From positions 1,361,950 through 1,425,949 of the forward strand of contig JAPZUA010000001.1 in NCBI GenBank assembly GCA_027532905.1: a stretch of DNA of 64,000 nt, written 5' to 3'. Position 1 is the first letter of the stretch; the number at the start of each line of letters is the position of its first letter. The position numbers and the translations under genes are program-made. Below the pieces are notes generated by a model, which was not told where the DNA came from, did no database searches, and saw only the letters and a list, made by a program, of their open reading frames with translations. Origin of the DNA: Magnetospirillum sp. (lineage in GTDB: Bacteria; Pseudomonadota; Alphaproteobacteria; CACIAM-22H2). Below are positions 34,620 through 43,522 of this stretch, one piece after another.

Positions 34620-35513
34620 ATGGCGAAACAGTTCCGCGGCACCTACACCGTTCTCATCACGCCTTTCGACGAAAGCGGCGAAAAGGTCGATCTCAAGGCG
34701 ATGGCCGATCTCGTCGATTGGCAGATCGCCGAAGGCATCCACGGGCTCATTCCGCTGGGCTCGACCGGCGAATTTCTATCGCTCAGCGACGACGAGGCGG
34801 CTGCCGTCGCCGAAACAACGATCAAGGCCGCGCGCGGCCGCGTGCCCGTGCTGATCGGCACGGGTGCCGAAGATACGCGCGAGGCCGTGCGACTTGCCAA
34901 ACGCGCCGAAAAGCTGGGCGCCGATGGCGTGATGGTGATCCCGCCTTTCTATTCGACGCCGACCGAAGACGAGCTGTTCGCGCACTACAAAAGCATCGGT
35001 GCGGCGATCGGCCTGCCGATCATGATCTACAACAACCCCGCCACCGCGAACGTGGATATGCGCCCCGAAACGGTGAAGCGCCTCAGCGCCATCGACAATG
35101 TGCGCTATATCAAGGAATCCACGCTCGAGGTCACGCGCGTGCGCGACATTATCGACCTGTGCGGTGACCGCATGACGGTGTTTGCGGGCATCCTCGGCTA
35201 CGAATCCTTCTGGTTGGGTGCCGAAGGCTGGGTCGCCGTGTGCTCGAACCTGCTCCCCCGCGATTCGGCCCGGCTGTTCGAGCTTGTCGCCGACAAACGC
35301 GACCAGCCGGCGGCCTTGGCGCTCTACAAGCGCATCCTGCCGATCGTGCGTTGGGTCGGCGGCCAGCGTTATGTGGGTGCAACCAAAGCCGCTTTCGGCA
35401 TGATGGGCCGCCCGGTAGGCCCGCCGCGCCCGCCGCGCCTGCCGCTGCCGGCCGTCGATGCGGCCTTGCTGCGCAAAGACCTCGCCGCCTTGGGGCTCGT
35501 TGCCCCCGGTTGA
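34620..35513 (+). CDS. DapA/N-acetylneuraminate lyase-family aldolase
   Basis: A 297-residue TIM-barrel Schiff-base enzyme: GSTGEF (48-53), catalytic Y137 in IYNNP and Schiff-base lysine K165 in YIKEST. Family members include dihydrodipicolinate synthase, sugar-acid aldolases and pyrroline-4-hydroxy-2-carboxylate deaminase. The catabolic neighbours and ABC importer argue against lysine synthesis; keto-acid cleavage or deamination of a hydroxyproline-like intermediate would fit. The long upstream open frame is antisense to the divergent gene. The ribosome site is weak. Confidence 0.9.
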   Translation: MAKQFRGTYTVLITPFDESGEKVDLKAMADLVDWQIAEGIHGLIPLGSTGEFLSLSDDEAAAVAETTIKAARGRVPVLIGTGAEDTREAVRLAKRAEKLGADGVMVIPPFYSTPTEDELFAHYKSIGAAIGLPIMIYNNPATANVDMRPETVKRLSAIDNVRYIKESTLEVTRVRDIIDLCGDRMTVFAGILGYESFWLGAEGWVAVCSNLLPRDSARLFELVADKRDQPAALALYKRILPIVRWVGGQRYVGATKAAFGMMGRPVGPPRPPRLPLPAVDAALLRKDLAALGLVAPG

Positions 35514-35590
35514 GGCGCTCCGGCGCTGGATTTGGCGCCCGATTTGCATACAATTAGCCACGCGATTCCAGACCCCAGGGGAGACACGAC

Positions 35591-36460
35591 ATGACCGACA
35601 AATCCAAAGCCCAAGCCATCCGGCTCGACCGGCGCACGCTTATCGCGACCGGCCTTGCCGCCGGTGCAGCGGCTGCCGCCCTGCCCAAGCGCGTACGCGC
35701 CCAAGCGCGCATCGCCCCGCCCAACATCATCAAGGCCGGCACGCTGGTCATGTCGATCAACCCGACCCTGCCGCCGCTGCAATTCGTCGACGATCGCGGC
35801 CAGCTGCAGGGCATGCGCGTCGAACTCGGCAACGAAGTGGCCAAGCGCCTCGGCCTCACGCCCGAATATATCCGCATCGAATTCTCGGCGATGGTGCCGG
35901 GCCTCGCGGCCAAGCGCTGGGACATGATCAACACCGGCATCTTCTGGACCGAAGAACGCTCGCGGCTTATGTACATGGTACCCTACGAACAGGCGGCGGT
36001 GAGCTTCCTTGCCGCTCGCGGCAACCCGCTCGGCATTTCGAAGATCCAGGACCTCGCTGGCCGGCGCGTGTCGGTCGAACTCGGCGGCATTGAAGAGCGC
36101 CGCACGCGCGAAGTCAGCGAAATTCTGGTCAAGGAAGGCCTTCGCCCGGTCGAAGTGCGCACCTTCAACAATTTCGCCGAAGCCTTCCAAGCGCTGCGCG
36201 CCGGCCAAGCCGACGCCGCCACGAGCATCGACGCGACGGCGATGTTCATGCAGCAGCGCGGCGACTTCACGCGCGCGATCAGCGGCGTGTTCCCGCAGAC
36301 CGCGACCTTCGCCTTTGCCAACAAGGCGCTGGCCGAAGCCGTGGTGGGTGCGCTCAACGACACCAAGCGCGACGGCTTCTACGACCAGCTGTTCGACAAA
36401 TACGGCGTGCTCAAAATTTCCGAGCCGACCTTCGCGATCAACGGCCCCGGCCCGGCCTAA
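35591..36460 (+). CDS. Polar amino-acid-type ABC transporter solute-binding protein
   Basis: A 289-residue family 3 extracellular solute-binding protein. The N-terminal signal contains D-R-R-T-L-I-A-T-G, a twin-arginine-like motif, cleaved probably after VRAQA. The mature part has NPTLPPLQFVDDRGQLQGMRVELGNEVAKRLGL (two-lobed amino-acid-binding type, not quoted in full use) and a late FANKALAEAVVGALND. AGGGGAGA precedes the start. It is followed by a strong hairpin and the permease gene. Likely ligand: the amino acid or amine used by the flanking island. Confidence 0.88.
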   Translation: MTDKSKAQAIRLDRRTLIATGLAAGAAAAALPKRVRAQARIAPPNIIKAGTLVMSINPTLPPLQFVDDRGQLQGMRVELGNEVAKRLGLTPEYIRIEFSAMVPGLAAKRWDMINTGIFWTEERSRLMYMVPYEQAAVSFLAARGNPLGISKIQDLAGRRVSVELGGIEERRTREVSEILVKEGLRPVEVRTFNNFAEAFQALRAGQADAATSIDATAMFMQQRGDFTRAISGVFPQTATFAFANKALAEAVVGALNDTKRDGFYDQLFDKYGVLKISEPTFAINGPGPA

Positions 36461-36472
36461 AAGCCATCGGCG

Positions 36473-36506
36473 GCGGGCGGATGCGGCAAAGGCCGCATCC
36501 GCCCGC
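36473..36506 (+). other. Strong intercistronic hairpin between binding-protein and permease genes
   Basis: GGGCGGATGCGG (36475-36486) pairs perfectly with CCGCATCCGCCC (36493-36504) around a six-base loop, and two further pairs extend the stem to 14. It lacks a T-run, so it is probably an mRNA-stabilising or attenuating structure that keeps binding protein in excess over permease, as seen in other ABC operons, rather than a full terminator. Confidence 0.75.
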
Positions 36507-36542
36507 TCCGCTCCAAGAGGGCACGTCCCAGGAAGATATGCG

Positions 36543-37250
36543 ATGAAGGTTTGGAACTGGGACGGGTTTTGGAGCTACTTCCTCAACCCCTATCTGCTCG
36601 AAGGCGCGCTGTGGACGGTCGCTTTGACCGCCAACACGCTGCTTTTCGGATTTCTGCTGGGCTTGGCGTTGGCCGCCATGCGCATGTCCAATTCGAAATA
36701 CCTCGACCGTGCCGCACAGACCTATATTTGGGTGTTTCGCGGCACGCCGCTTCTGGTGCAACTCATCATTATCTATACGGGCCTGCCGCAATTGGGCCTC
36801 GTGCGCTTGAGCGTGCTGCAATCGGCTTTGATCGGCTTGGCGCTGAACGAAGCAGCGTATCTCTCCGAAATTCTGCGCGGCGGTATTCTGTCGGTCGCCA
36901 AGGGCCAGACGGAAGCCGCCCGCTCGCTCGGGCTTCGCCCGCACCAGATTTTCCGCCTCGTCGTGTTTCCGCAAGCCTTGCGCGTGATCATCCCGCCGCT
37001 CGGCAATTCGGTGAACGGCCTTCTGAAAGCGACCTCAATCGCCTCGGTCATTTCGATGGAAGAGCTCTTGCGCCGCGGCCAGATCCTGATGCAGCAGCGC
37101 TTCGAAGTGCTCGAAATCTTCATGGTCGTGGCGATCATCTATCTCGCGATGACCACGTGCTGGGACTACGTGCAGCGCCGCATCGAAGCGCATTACGGCA
37201 AAGCCTACGGTGCGATGGAACACAAACAACTCGCCCGCGACGACCGGTAG
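36543..37250 (+). CDS. Amino-acid ABC transporter permease (HisM/GlnP type)
   Basis: A 235-residue inner-membrane permease with about five helices, the family motif YIWVFRGTPLLVQL and the EAA loop EAARSLGLRPHQIFRLVVFPQAL that contacts the ATPase. It forms the importer with the binding protein 82 bases upstream. No second permease or ATPase gene follows; the next gene is on the other strand, so the ATPase must be supplied from elsewhere. Confidence 0.92.
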   Translation: MKVWNWDGFWSYFLNPYLLEGALWTVALTANTLLFGFLLGLALAAMRMSNSKYLDRAAQTYIWVFRGTPLLVQLIIIYTGLPQLGLVRLSVLQSALIGLALNEAAYLSEILRGGILSVAKGQTEAARSLGLRPHQIFRLVVFPQALRVIIPPLGNSVNGLLKATSIASVISMEELLRRGQILMQQRFEVLEIFMVVAIIYLAMTTCWDYVQRRIEAHYGKAYGAMEHKQLARDDR

Positions 37251-37256
37251 CCGGAC

Positions 37257-38084
37257 TTAGTCCTTCGCCGCCAGCTTTTCGCGCAGGGCGCGCACTTCGC
37301 CCGCCAGCGCTTCGATCTGGGCGGCGAGCGCTGCCTGCGGGTCGGGCTGATCGGCGGCGTTTTCGGCGTGCAGGCGCGTCATCGAATCGACGATGAGGGC
37401 AATGAACAGGTTCAGCACCACGAACGTCGACACCAGAATGAACGGCAGGAAATACAGCATCGCCGCCGGATGGTCTTCCAGTGCGGGTTTGACGATCTCC
37501 CCCGACCAGCCGTCGAGCGTCATCAGCTGGAACAGCGTGAGGAACGTCGCCCCCAGCGTGCCGAACTGCTCGGGCTGGGTATCGCCGAACAATTTGGTGC
37601 CCATCACCGCGAACACGTAGAACACGAGCATCAGCAGGGCCATGATCGCCGACATGCCCGGCAGCGAACGCAGCAGCGCTTCGACGATCGAGCGCATCGA
37701 CGGCACGATCGAGATGAGCCGCAGCACGCGCAACACGCGCAAGGCACGCAAGACCGACAGCGGCCCCGACGCTGGAACGAGAGCGATCGCAACGACGATC
37801 AAGTCGAACCAGTTCCAACCGCCGCGGAAAAAGCGCAGCCCGTGCGCAAAGATGCGCAAAGCGATTTCGACCGTGAAGACCGCGAGGATCGCGGTGTCGA
37901 GAACCGACAGCACGCCGCCGATCGCGTCCGTGACGGTATCCGAAGTTTCGAGGCCCAGCGTGATCGCGTTGAGCACGATCAGCGCCATGACAGCGCGCTG
38001 GACGGGGGCCGACTCGACCCAGCGACGCAAACGAGCGCGAAACGTGGGTTCGGGAACGGGGGTAGAAAGCGCTGTATCGGTCAT
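37257..38084 (-). CDS. NaChBac-type voltage-gated cation channel
   Basis: A 275-residue single-domain six-helix channel that would form a tetramer in the inner membrane. S4 carries arginines R113, R116, R119, R122 every third residue. The pore region reads FQLMT-L-D191-G-W-S-G-E196, in place of the canonical T-L-E-S-W-S/A filter of bacterial sodium channels. The C-terminus (about 250-273) is a heptad-like coiled coil (AALAAQIEALAGEVRALREK), as in NaChBac. The 38084 start gives a normal short N-terminus. It converges with the permease gene, 6 bases between stops. Confidence 0.9.
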   Translation of the reverse strand: MTDTALSTPVPEPTFRARLRRWVESAPVQRAVMALIVLNAITLGLETSDTVTDAIGGVLSVLDTAILAVFTVEIALRIFAHGLRFFRGGWNWFDLIVVAIALVPASGPLSVLRALRVLRVLRLISIVPSMRSIVEALLRSLPGMSAIMALLMLVFYVFAVMGTKLFGDTQPEQFGTLGATFLTLFQLMTLDGWSGEIVKPALEDHPAAMLYFLPFILVSTFVVLNLFIALIVDSMTRLHAENAADQPDPQAALAAQIEALAGEVRALREKLAAKD

Positions 38085-38245
38085 GGCGGCTCCGGGGGGG
38101 CGGAACAGGGGGGATCGCGAATCGCCGCGCAATATAGAGCCGCCCGACGCGGGGCCCAAGGGGGTGCGGTACCGCCGAATGGCCTATGCGCTCCTGCACC
38201 GCTTCGTCTATAAAAGGCGGGTCGAGAAACGCGCTAGGATTTCGC

Positions 38246-38548
38246 ATGAATTCGCCCGCACCGATCGAACGGCTGCGTTTGCCCGCCACGTGCGATGCAG
38301 CGGCGGCCGACGCACTCAAGCCCGAGCTAGCAGCACGCCTCGATGCGCGCACGCCCCTGGTGCTTGACGCGAGCGACGTGGCCGAACCGTCCGTCGCGGT
38401 GATCCAGCTCATCGAAGCGGCAAGCGTGGCGTTCGCAGCCCACGATCTGCGCTTCGGTTTCGCCGATCCGTCCGATGCGCTGTGCGCGGCCTACGAAGAT
38501 ATCGGCCTCTATTCCGCCCTCATGCAGCGCCTTGTGATGGACGCATGA
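38246..38548 (+). CDS. STAS-domain protein of the chemosensory operon
   Basis: A 100-residue STAS domain (anti-sigma-antagonist-like fold), with LVLDASDVAEPSVAVIQLIEAA where the phosphorylatable serine/threonine region lies; the usual D-S-S/T-G is altered to A-E-P-S. Small STAS proteins head several non-flagellar chemosensory operons. Its stop overlaps cheA by four bases (ATGA). Confidence 0.8.
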   Translation: MNSPAPIERLRLPATCDAAAADALKPELAARLDARTPLVLDASDVAEPSVAVIQLIEAASVAFAAHDLRFGFADPSDALCAAYEDIGLYSALMQRLVMDA

Positions 38549-40644
38549 GCAGCGAAGAAGAAGATCTGCAGCGCATCTTTTTCCTCGAATGCGAGGAGCT
38601 GCTCGCGAGTGCGGAGCAATCGGTCGAAACGCTGAAAAATGCGGCGTCGGACGCGGCGATCAACGCGCTGTTCCGCGCCGTGCATTCGATCAAAGGCGGG
38701 GCCGGCGCTTTCGGCATGGACCGGCTCGCCAAATTCGCGCATGCGTTCGAATCCTTCATGGATCTGCTGCGCAAGGGCAAAGCCGCCCTCGATGCGGCAG
38801 CGGTCGATCTGCTGTTCGACGGCGTCGACATGCTGCGCCTGCTCGTCGACGAATCGCAGAACGGCACGCCGGCCCCGGCCGAGCGCTATGCCGCCACTTT
38901 TGCGGCATTGCGCGCAGCCGCCGGGCTCGACGACGAGCCGGCGGAGGAAGCAGGGGCCGATTTCGATCCGATGGCGGCCTTTGCCAATGCCGCACCGGCC
39001 GTCGAAGAACCGGCCGCAGCGACGGCGACCTATCGCATTCGCTTCGCTCCGGGCCCGAATTTCATCAAAGCCGGGCTCGATCCGCTACGTATCTTCGCCG
39101 CCCTTAAAGCCATGGGCGATCTCAGCGCCGAGATCGACGCAAGCGCTCTTCCCGCCTTCGCCAATCTCGATCCCGAGGTTTGCCATTATCGCTGGAACCT
39201 GACGCTCGAAACGGCAGCTCCCTTCGCCGACATCGACGAAGTGCGCGAGATGATCGACGATCTGGCGCAGTTCGAGATCGAAGCGCCTGCCGCAGCGTCG
39301 GCGCCGGAGCCAGCGCCCGCATCGGAAGCCCCGCAGCCGGACGCGAGCGCCGCACCGGCAACGGTCGCGGCAAAGCCCGCCCCCGCCCCGGCAGCTCCTG
39401 CCACAGCGCCTGCCGCCGAAGCCAAACGCGACAAGCCCGTTGCGACCGTGCGCGTGGACGTGCCCAAGCTCGAGCGGCTCGGCAACATGGTGGGCGAGCT
39501 CATCATCACGCAGGCGTTTCTCGCGCGCCAAGCCGCCTCGCTCGATCCCGAGACCTACCGGCCGCTGTTCCGCGCCCTCGACGACATGTCGCAGCACATC
39601 CGCGACTTGGCCGACGCCGCGACGGCGATCCGCGCGCAGCCGCTCAAGGTCGTTTTTTCGCGCTTCGGCGCCATCGTGCGCGACCTCGAAAAGAATACCG
39701 GCAAACGCGTGCGGCTCGTGGTCGAGGGCGAAGCGACTGAAATCGACAAGACGGTGGTCGAGCGGCTCAGCGAGCCGCTTACGCACCTCATCCGCAATTC
39801 GATCGACCACGGCATCGAATCGCCCGAGAAGCGCGAGGCGGCCGGCAAAGACCCGGTCGGCCAGCTGCGCTTGCGCGCCGAGCAGCGCGGCAGCCAGGTC
39901 GTGATCGAATTGGCCGACGACGGTGCGGGCGTCAATCGCGAACGCGTGCTCGCCAAGGCGATCGAGCGCGGGCTCGTCGCGCAAGGGGCCGCTTTGTCGG
40001 ACGAAGAAATCGACGAGCTGATTTTCCTGCCCGGCTTCTCGACCGCCGACACGGTCACCTCCGTGTCGGGGCGCGGCGTGGGCATGGATGCCGTACGCGC
40101 CACGATCGGCGAGATGAGCGGGCGCGTGGCGCTGTCCTCGCGGCCCGGCAAGGGCACGGTGTTTTCGCTGTATCTGCCGCTGTCGCTGGCCGTGCTCGAC
40201 GCGATGGCAATGCTCGTCGGCCGCCAGAACTATCTCGTTCCCATCGGCGATATCGTGGAAAGTCTGCGCCCGGCGGAGGCCGCGATCGTGCGCCTTGATC
40301 GCGGCCGCGCGATGCTTGCTTGGCGCGGCGCCATGCTGCGCATCTTGAGCCTTGGCGAAGAGTTCGGCGTGGCCGGCGCGATCGACGATCCCACGCGCTG
40401 CATCCTCGTGGTTGTGCGCGCGGCGCAGGGCGAGATGCTGGCCTTGCAGGTCGACGATCTGATCGGCCAGGAGCCGGTCGTGGTCAAAAGCCTCGAAAAG
40501 AATTTCCGCAAAGTGGCTGGCATTTCGGGGGCGACGATCCTGGGCGACGGCAGGCCTGCCCTGATCCTCGATCCACCGTCGCTCGGCAGTGCGAGTGCCC
40601 GCCGCCGCCGTCTCGAATCCGCCAACGAACCGACAGAAGCCTGA
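38545..40644 (+). CDS. cheA: Chemotaxis histidine kinase CheA
   Basis: A 699-residue cytoplasmic kinase: P1 Hpt domain with H47 in AVHSIKGGAGAFG, a divergent P2-like regulator-binding domain about 170-260, an Ala/Pro-rich linker about 268-318, P3 dimerisation helix (VDVPKLERLGNMVGELIITQ), P4 ATPase (HLIRNSIDHGIE, GRGVGMDAVR) and P5 CheW-like domain to the C-terminus. It receives MCP signals via CheW and phosphorylates CheY and CheB. It lies second in STAS-cheA-cheW-cheR-cheB-cheY-mcp. Confidence 0.96.
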   Translation: MSSEEEDLQRIFFLECEELLASAEQSVETLKNAASDAAINALFRAVHSIKGGAGAFGMDRLAKFAHAFESFMDLLRKGKAALDAAAVDLLFDGVDMLRLLVDESQNGTPAPAERYAATFAALRAAAGLDDEPAEEAGADFDPMAAFANAAPAVEEPAAATATYRIRFAPGPNFIKAGLDPLRIFAALKAMGDLSAEIDASALPAFANLDPEVCHYRWNLTLETAAPFADIDEVREMIDDLAQFEIEAPAAASAPEPAPASEAPQPDASAAPATVAAKPAPAPAAPATAPAAEAKRDKPVATVRVDVPKLERLGNMVGELIITQAFLARQAASLDPETYRPLFRALDDMSQHIRDLADAATAIRAQPLKVVFSRFGAIVRDLEKNTGKRVRLVVEGEATEIDKTVVERLSEPLTHLIRNSIDHGIESPEKREAAGKDPVGQLRLRAEQRGSQVVIELADDGAGVNRERVLAKAIERGLVAQGAALSDEEIDELIFLPGFSTADTVTSVSGRGVGMDAVRATIGEMSGRVALSSRPGKGTVFSLYLPLSLAVLDAMAMLVGRQNYLVPIGDIVESLRPAEAAIVRLDRGRAMLAWRGAMLRILSLGEEFGVAGAIDDPTRCILVVVRAAQGEMLALQVDDLIGQEPVVVKSLEKNFRKVAGISGATILGDGRPALILDPPSLGSASARRRRLESANEPTEA

Positions 40645-40655
40645 GGGAGCCGCCG

Positions 40656-41177
40656 ATGGAGCAACCACGCAAAACCGCCGTCGTGAGCGAAGCGCCCGAA
40701 ACCCAGTTCGTGTCCTTCGAGGTGGGTCCCGACACGTTTCTGATCCCGATCGAAAAGGTCGTCGAGTTCCGCACCTGGTCGGAACCCACGTCCGTGCCGC
40801 ACACGCCTGAGTTCGTGCGCGGCATCGTCAATATCCGCGGCGAAATCGTGCCGATCTACGACGTGGCCGCACGGCTCGGGCGCGGGCTTACGAAGGCGGC
40901 GGCGCGCCATGTCGTAGTCATCGTGCGCTCGGACGACGGGCGCTCGGTCGGCCTGCTCGTCGATTCGGTGACCGACATCGTCAATGCGCGTACCGCCGAC
41001 ATGGCGCCGATCCCGCGCATCGAGGGCGGCGACGCCACGCCGTTCATGCGCGGCGTCGTGTTCGTCGAAGCGCGCATTCTGGGCGTGACCGACGTCGACC
41101 GACTGGTGCAGGAAACGCTGCCCGACGGCGCGCTGCAGATGGCCGACGAATCGGCGGGAGCATCCGCGCCGATATGA
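40656..41177 (+). CDS. cheW: Chemotaxis coupling protein CheW
   Basis: A 173-residue adaptor linking the MCP to CheA P5. It has TQFVSFEVGPDTFLIPIEKV, GIVNIRGEIVPIYDVAARLG and VGLLVDSVTDI, the SH3-like CheW core. GAGGGAG precedes the ATG. Its end overlaps cheR by four bases. The C-terminal 15 residues beyond the fold are acidic and Ala-rich. Confidence 0.95.
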   Translation: MEQPRKTAVVSEAPETQFVSFEVGPDTFLIPIEKVVEFRTWSEPTSVPHTPEFVRGIVNIRGEIVPIYDVAARLGRGLTKAAARHVVVIVRSDDGRSVGLLVDSVTDIVNARTADMAPIPRIEGGDATPFMRGVVFVEARILGVTDVDRLVQETLPDGALQMADESAGASAPI

Positions 41178-42016
41178 ACGCGCTTTCCCTGCCGCCGTCC
41201 GCAACGCTCGCCGTTCCCGAATTCACGCCCGACGACATGGCGTTTTTCGCGAGCGAATTGCGCGTGCGCACCGGCATCGTGCTGGCGGCGAGCAAAGCGG
41301 CCCTGGTCGTGCGGCGCTTGGCGCCGCGCATGCGCGAATTGGGCTGCGCGCAGTTCGCCGACTATCGGCGCCTGCTCGCCGAGCCGACGGCCGAGGAATG
41401 GAACCGCGTGGTCGAGCTTTTGACCACCAACCATTCGCACTTCTTCCGCGAGGTCCACCATTTCAAACTTCTGTCGCGCCATGTGCGCGCCGGGCGTGCG
41501 GCGGGCCAGACGCGCTTTCGCCTTTGGTCGGCGGCATGTGCGGCCGGCCAAGAGCCCTATTCGATGGCGATGCTGCTCCTGCATTTGGGCAACGGGCAAG
41601 TGGCGGACGATACGCGCATCCTTGCGACCGACATCGACCGCAGCGTGCTCGCCGCCGCCGAGGCAGGCCTGTTCGGCCCGGAAGACGTGCGCCACCTGCC
41701 CGGCTTCGCCAAACCCTATCTGGAGGAAAAGGCCGACGGGCGCTTTGCGGTGGCGCCTTCCATGCGCGATCTCGTGCGCTTCAAGCCGCACAATCTGATC
41801 GGCGCCGACTGGCCCATGAAAGGCCCGTTCGACGCGATCTTCTGCCGCAACATGCTGATCTATCTTGCCCCCGCCGACCAAACCAAAGTCGTGGCACGTC
41901 TTGCGGGTCTTTTGTCGGTCGGGGGCATATTGTGCCTCGGCCATTCCGAAATCGCGCGCGACGCCGCGTTGCCGCTTGCACGTCTTGAGGTTCCCAGCAG
42001 CTATGTCCGACTCTGA
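41174..42016 (+). CDS. cheR: Chemotaxis protein methyltransferase CheR
   Basis: A 280-residue SAM-dependent methyltransferase that methylates glutamates on the MCP for adaptation. An N-terminal helical domain is followed by TTNHSHFFREVHHFKLL, the SAM-binding WSAACAAGQEPYSMAM and a later IFCRNMLIYLAPADQ. It overlaps cheW (4 bases) and cheB (14 bases), consistent with matched production of the methylation enzymes. Confidence 0.95.
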   Translation: MNALSLPPSATLAVPEFTPDDMAFFASELRVRTGIVLAASKAALVVRRLAPRMRELGCAQFADYRRLLAEPTAEEWNRVVELLTTNHSHFFREVHHFKLLSRHVRAGRAAGQTRFRLWSAACAAGQEPYSMAMLLLHLGNGQVADDTRILATDIDRSVLAAAEAGLFGPEDVRHLPGFAKPYLEEKADGRFAVAPSMRDLVRFKPHNLIGADWPMKGPFDAIFCRNMLIYLAPADQTKVVARLAGLLSVGGILCLGHSEIARDAALPLARLEVPSSYVRL

Positions 42017-43103
42017 AGCACCAAAGCCCAAGCGCGTACGCGTGATGATCGTCGACGACTCGGCCCTCGTGCGCGAGATGCTGACCGGCATCCTCTCGGC
42101 CGACCCGGAAATCGAAGTTGTCGGGACGGCCCCCGATCCGCTCGTGGCGCGCGAAAAAATCAAAGCGCTCAATCCCGACGTGATCACACTCGACGTGGAA
42201 ATGCCGCACATGAGCGGCATCGAGTTTCTCGAGAAGATCATGCGCCTGCGCCCGATGCCGGTCGTGATGATCTCGACCCTGACGCAGGAGGGGGCAGACA
42301 CGACCTTGCGCGCCCTCGAGCTCGGCGCGGTCGACTACGTCGCCAAGCCCACGCAGCGTTTGAGCGAATCTTTCGGCGCCCTCAAAGAAGCGATCTGCAG
42401 CAAGGTCAAAATGGCCGCAACCGCGCGCGTGCGCGGCGCCGGCACGGCGCGCCGCCCCGCCGCAGTGTCCGCCCAAGCCGCCGCCGCGGCATCTGACGGC
42501 TCGGCCACCCCAAGCCATCTCGACGCGATCGCCATCGGTGCGTCGACAGGCGGGGTCGAAGCGCTGGGCGAAGTGCTGTCGGCCGTACCGCCCGGCGCAC
42601 CCGGCATCCTCGTGGTGCAGCACATGCCCGGCAATTTTACCGGACGTTTTGCAGCCCGCCTCGACGCGATCCTGCCGCTCAAAGTGGTCGAAGCGCAGGA
42701 CGGGGCGGCCATTCTGCCGGGCTGCGTCTATATCGGCCCAGGCGGGCGGCATCTGGCGCTGGCGCGCGAGACGGGCGGCAAACTCGTGTGCCGCGTGACC
42801 GAGGGTCCAGCCGAAAGCGGCCATGTGCCGTCGGTCGACCATCTGTTCCGCTCGATGGCCCAACTCGGCAATCGCACGGTCGGGGTGATCTTGACCGGCA
42901 TGGGCCGCGACGGAGCGGCGGGCTTGAAGCTGATGCGCGAAGCCGGCGCCCTTACGATCGCGCAAGACGCAGCAACTTCCGTCGTCTATGGTATGCCTAG
43001 AGTTGCGGTCGAACTCGACGCAGCGGCCGCCGTACTGCCGCTGTCGCGCATCGCCGGCGCCATGCTGGCCGCCGGCGCCACCGTCAATGCAGGAGGACGC
43101 TAG
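42003..43103 (+). CDS. cheB: Chemotaxis response regulator/methylesterase CheB
   Basis: A 366-residue two-domain enzyme. The receiver has acidic D18-D19 and phosphoacceptor D64 in TLDVEMPHMSG. After a linker rich in Ala (140-170), the methylesterase domain has S181 in IGASTGGVEA, H207 in VVQHMPGNFT and a GMGRDGA aspartate. It deamidates and demethylates the MCP when phosphorylated by CheA. Confidence 0.96.
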   Translation: MSDSEAPKPKRVRVMIVDDSALVREMLTGILSADPEIEVVGTAPDPLVAREKIKALNPDVITLDVEMPHMSGIEFLEKIMRLRPMPVVMISTLTQEGADTTLRALELGAVDYVAKPTQRLSESFGALKEAICSKVKMAATARVRGAGTARRPAAVSAQAAAAASDGSATPSHLDAIAIGASTGGVEALGEVLSAVPPGAPGILVVQHMPGNFTGRFAARLDAILPLKVVEAQDGAAILPGCVYIGPGGRHLALARETGGKLVCRVTEGPAESGHVPSVDHLFRSMAQLGNRTVGVILTGMGRDGAAGLKLMREAGALTIAQDAATSVVYGMPRVAVELDAAAAVLPLSRIAGAMLAAGATVNAGGR

Positions 43104-43107
43104 TACG

Positions 43108-43500
43108 ATGCCCACCAACGCCCGCAGCCTGCGCGTACTCGTGGTCGACGACCAAGCGAGCATGCGCGGCCTCATCCGCAGCTACTTGCGCAAACTCGGC
43201 TTCGAGAGCATCGACGAAGCCGAGAGTGGCAGCCAAGCCGCCAAGCTGCTCGGCGAAAAGCCGTTCAATCTCGTGATCTCCGATTTCAACATGGACGGCG
43301 GTTCGGGCCTCGATCTGCTCAAGACCATGCGCGGGCACCCGGTTCTCAAGCGCATTCCAGTCATCATGGTGACGGGCAATGCCGACAAGCAGACCGTAAC
43401 CTCGGTCGTGCAGGCGGGCGTCAACGGCTACGTGGTGAAGCCCGTGTCGCTCGAAGCGCTCAAAGCGCGCGTCGTGCATATTCTGGGCGATTTGGTCTGA
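43108..43500 (+). CDS. cheY: CheY-type single-domain response regulator
   Basis: A 130-residue receiver: D14-D15, phosphoacceptor D59 in [12 protein letters not shown] in MVTGN and K in YVVKPVS. It is likely the output of this CheA. No cheZ, cheD, fliM or motility gene is in the window, so whether it binds the flagellar switch or another target is not known. AGGAGG precedes the start, five bases after cheB. Confidence 0.93.
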   Translation: MPTNARSLRVLVVDDQASMRGLIRSYLRKLGFESIDEAESGSQAAKLLGEKPFNLVISDFNMDGGSGLDLLKTMRGHPVLKRIPVIMVTGNADKQTVTSVVQAGVNGYVVKPVSLEALKARVVHILGDLV

Positions 43501-43522
43501 AGCAAGAAACGGGACAGCGGCG

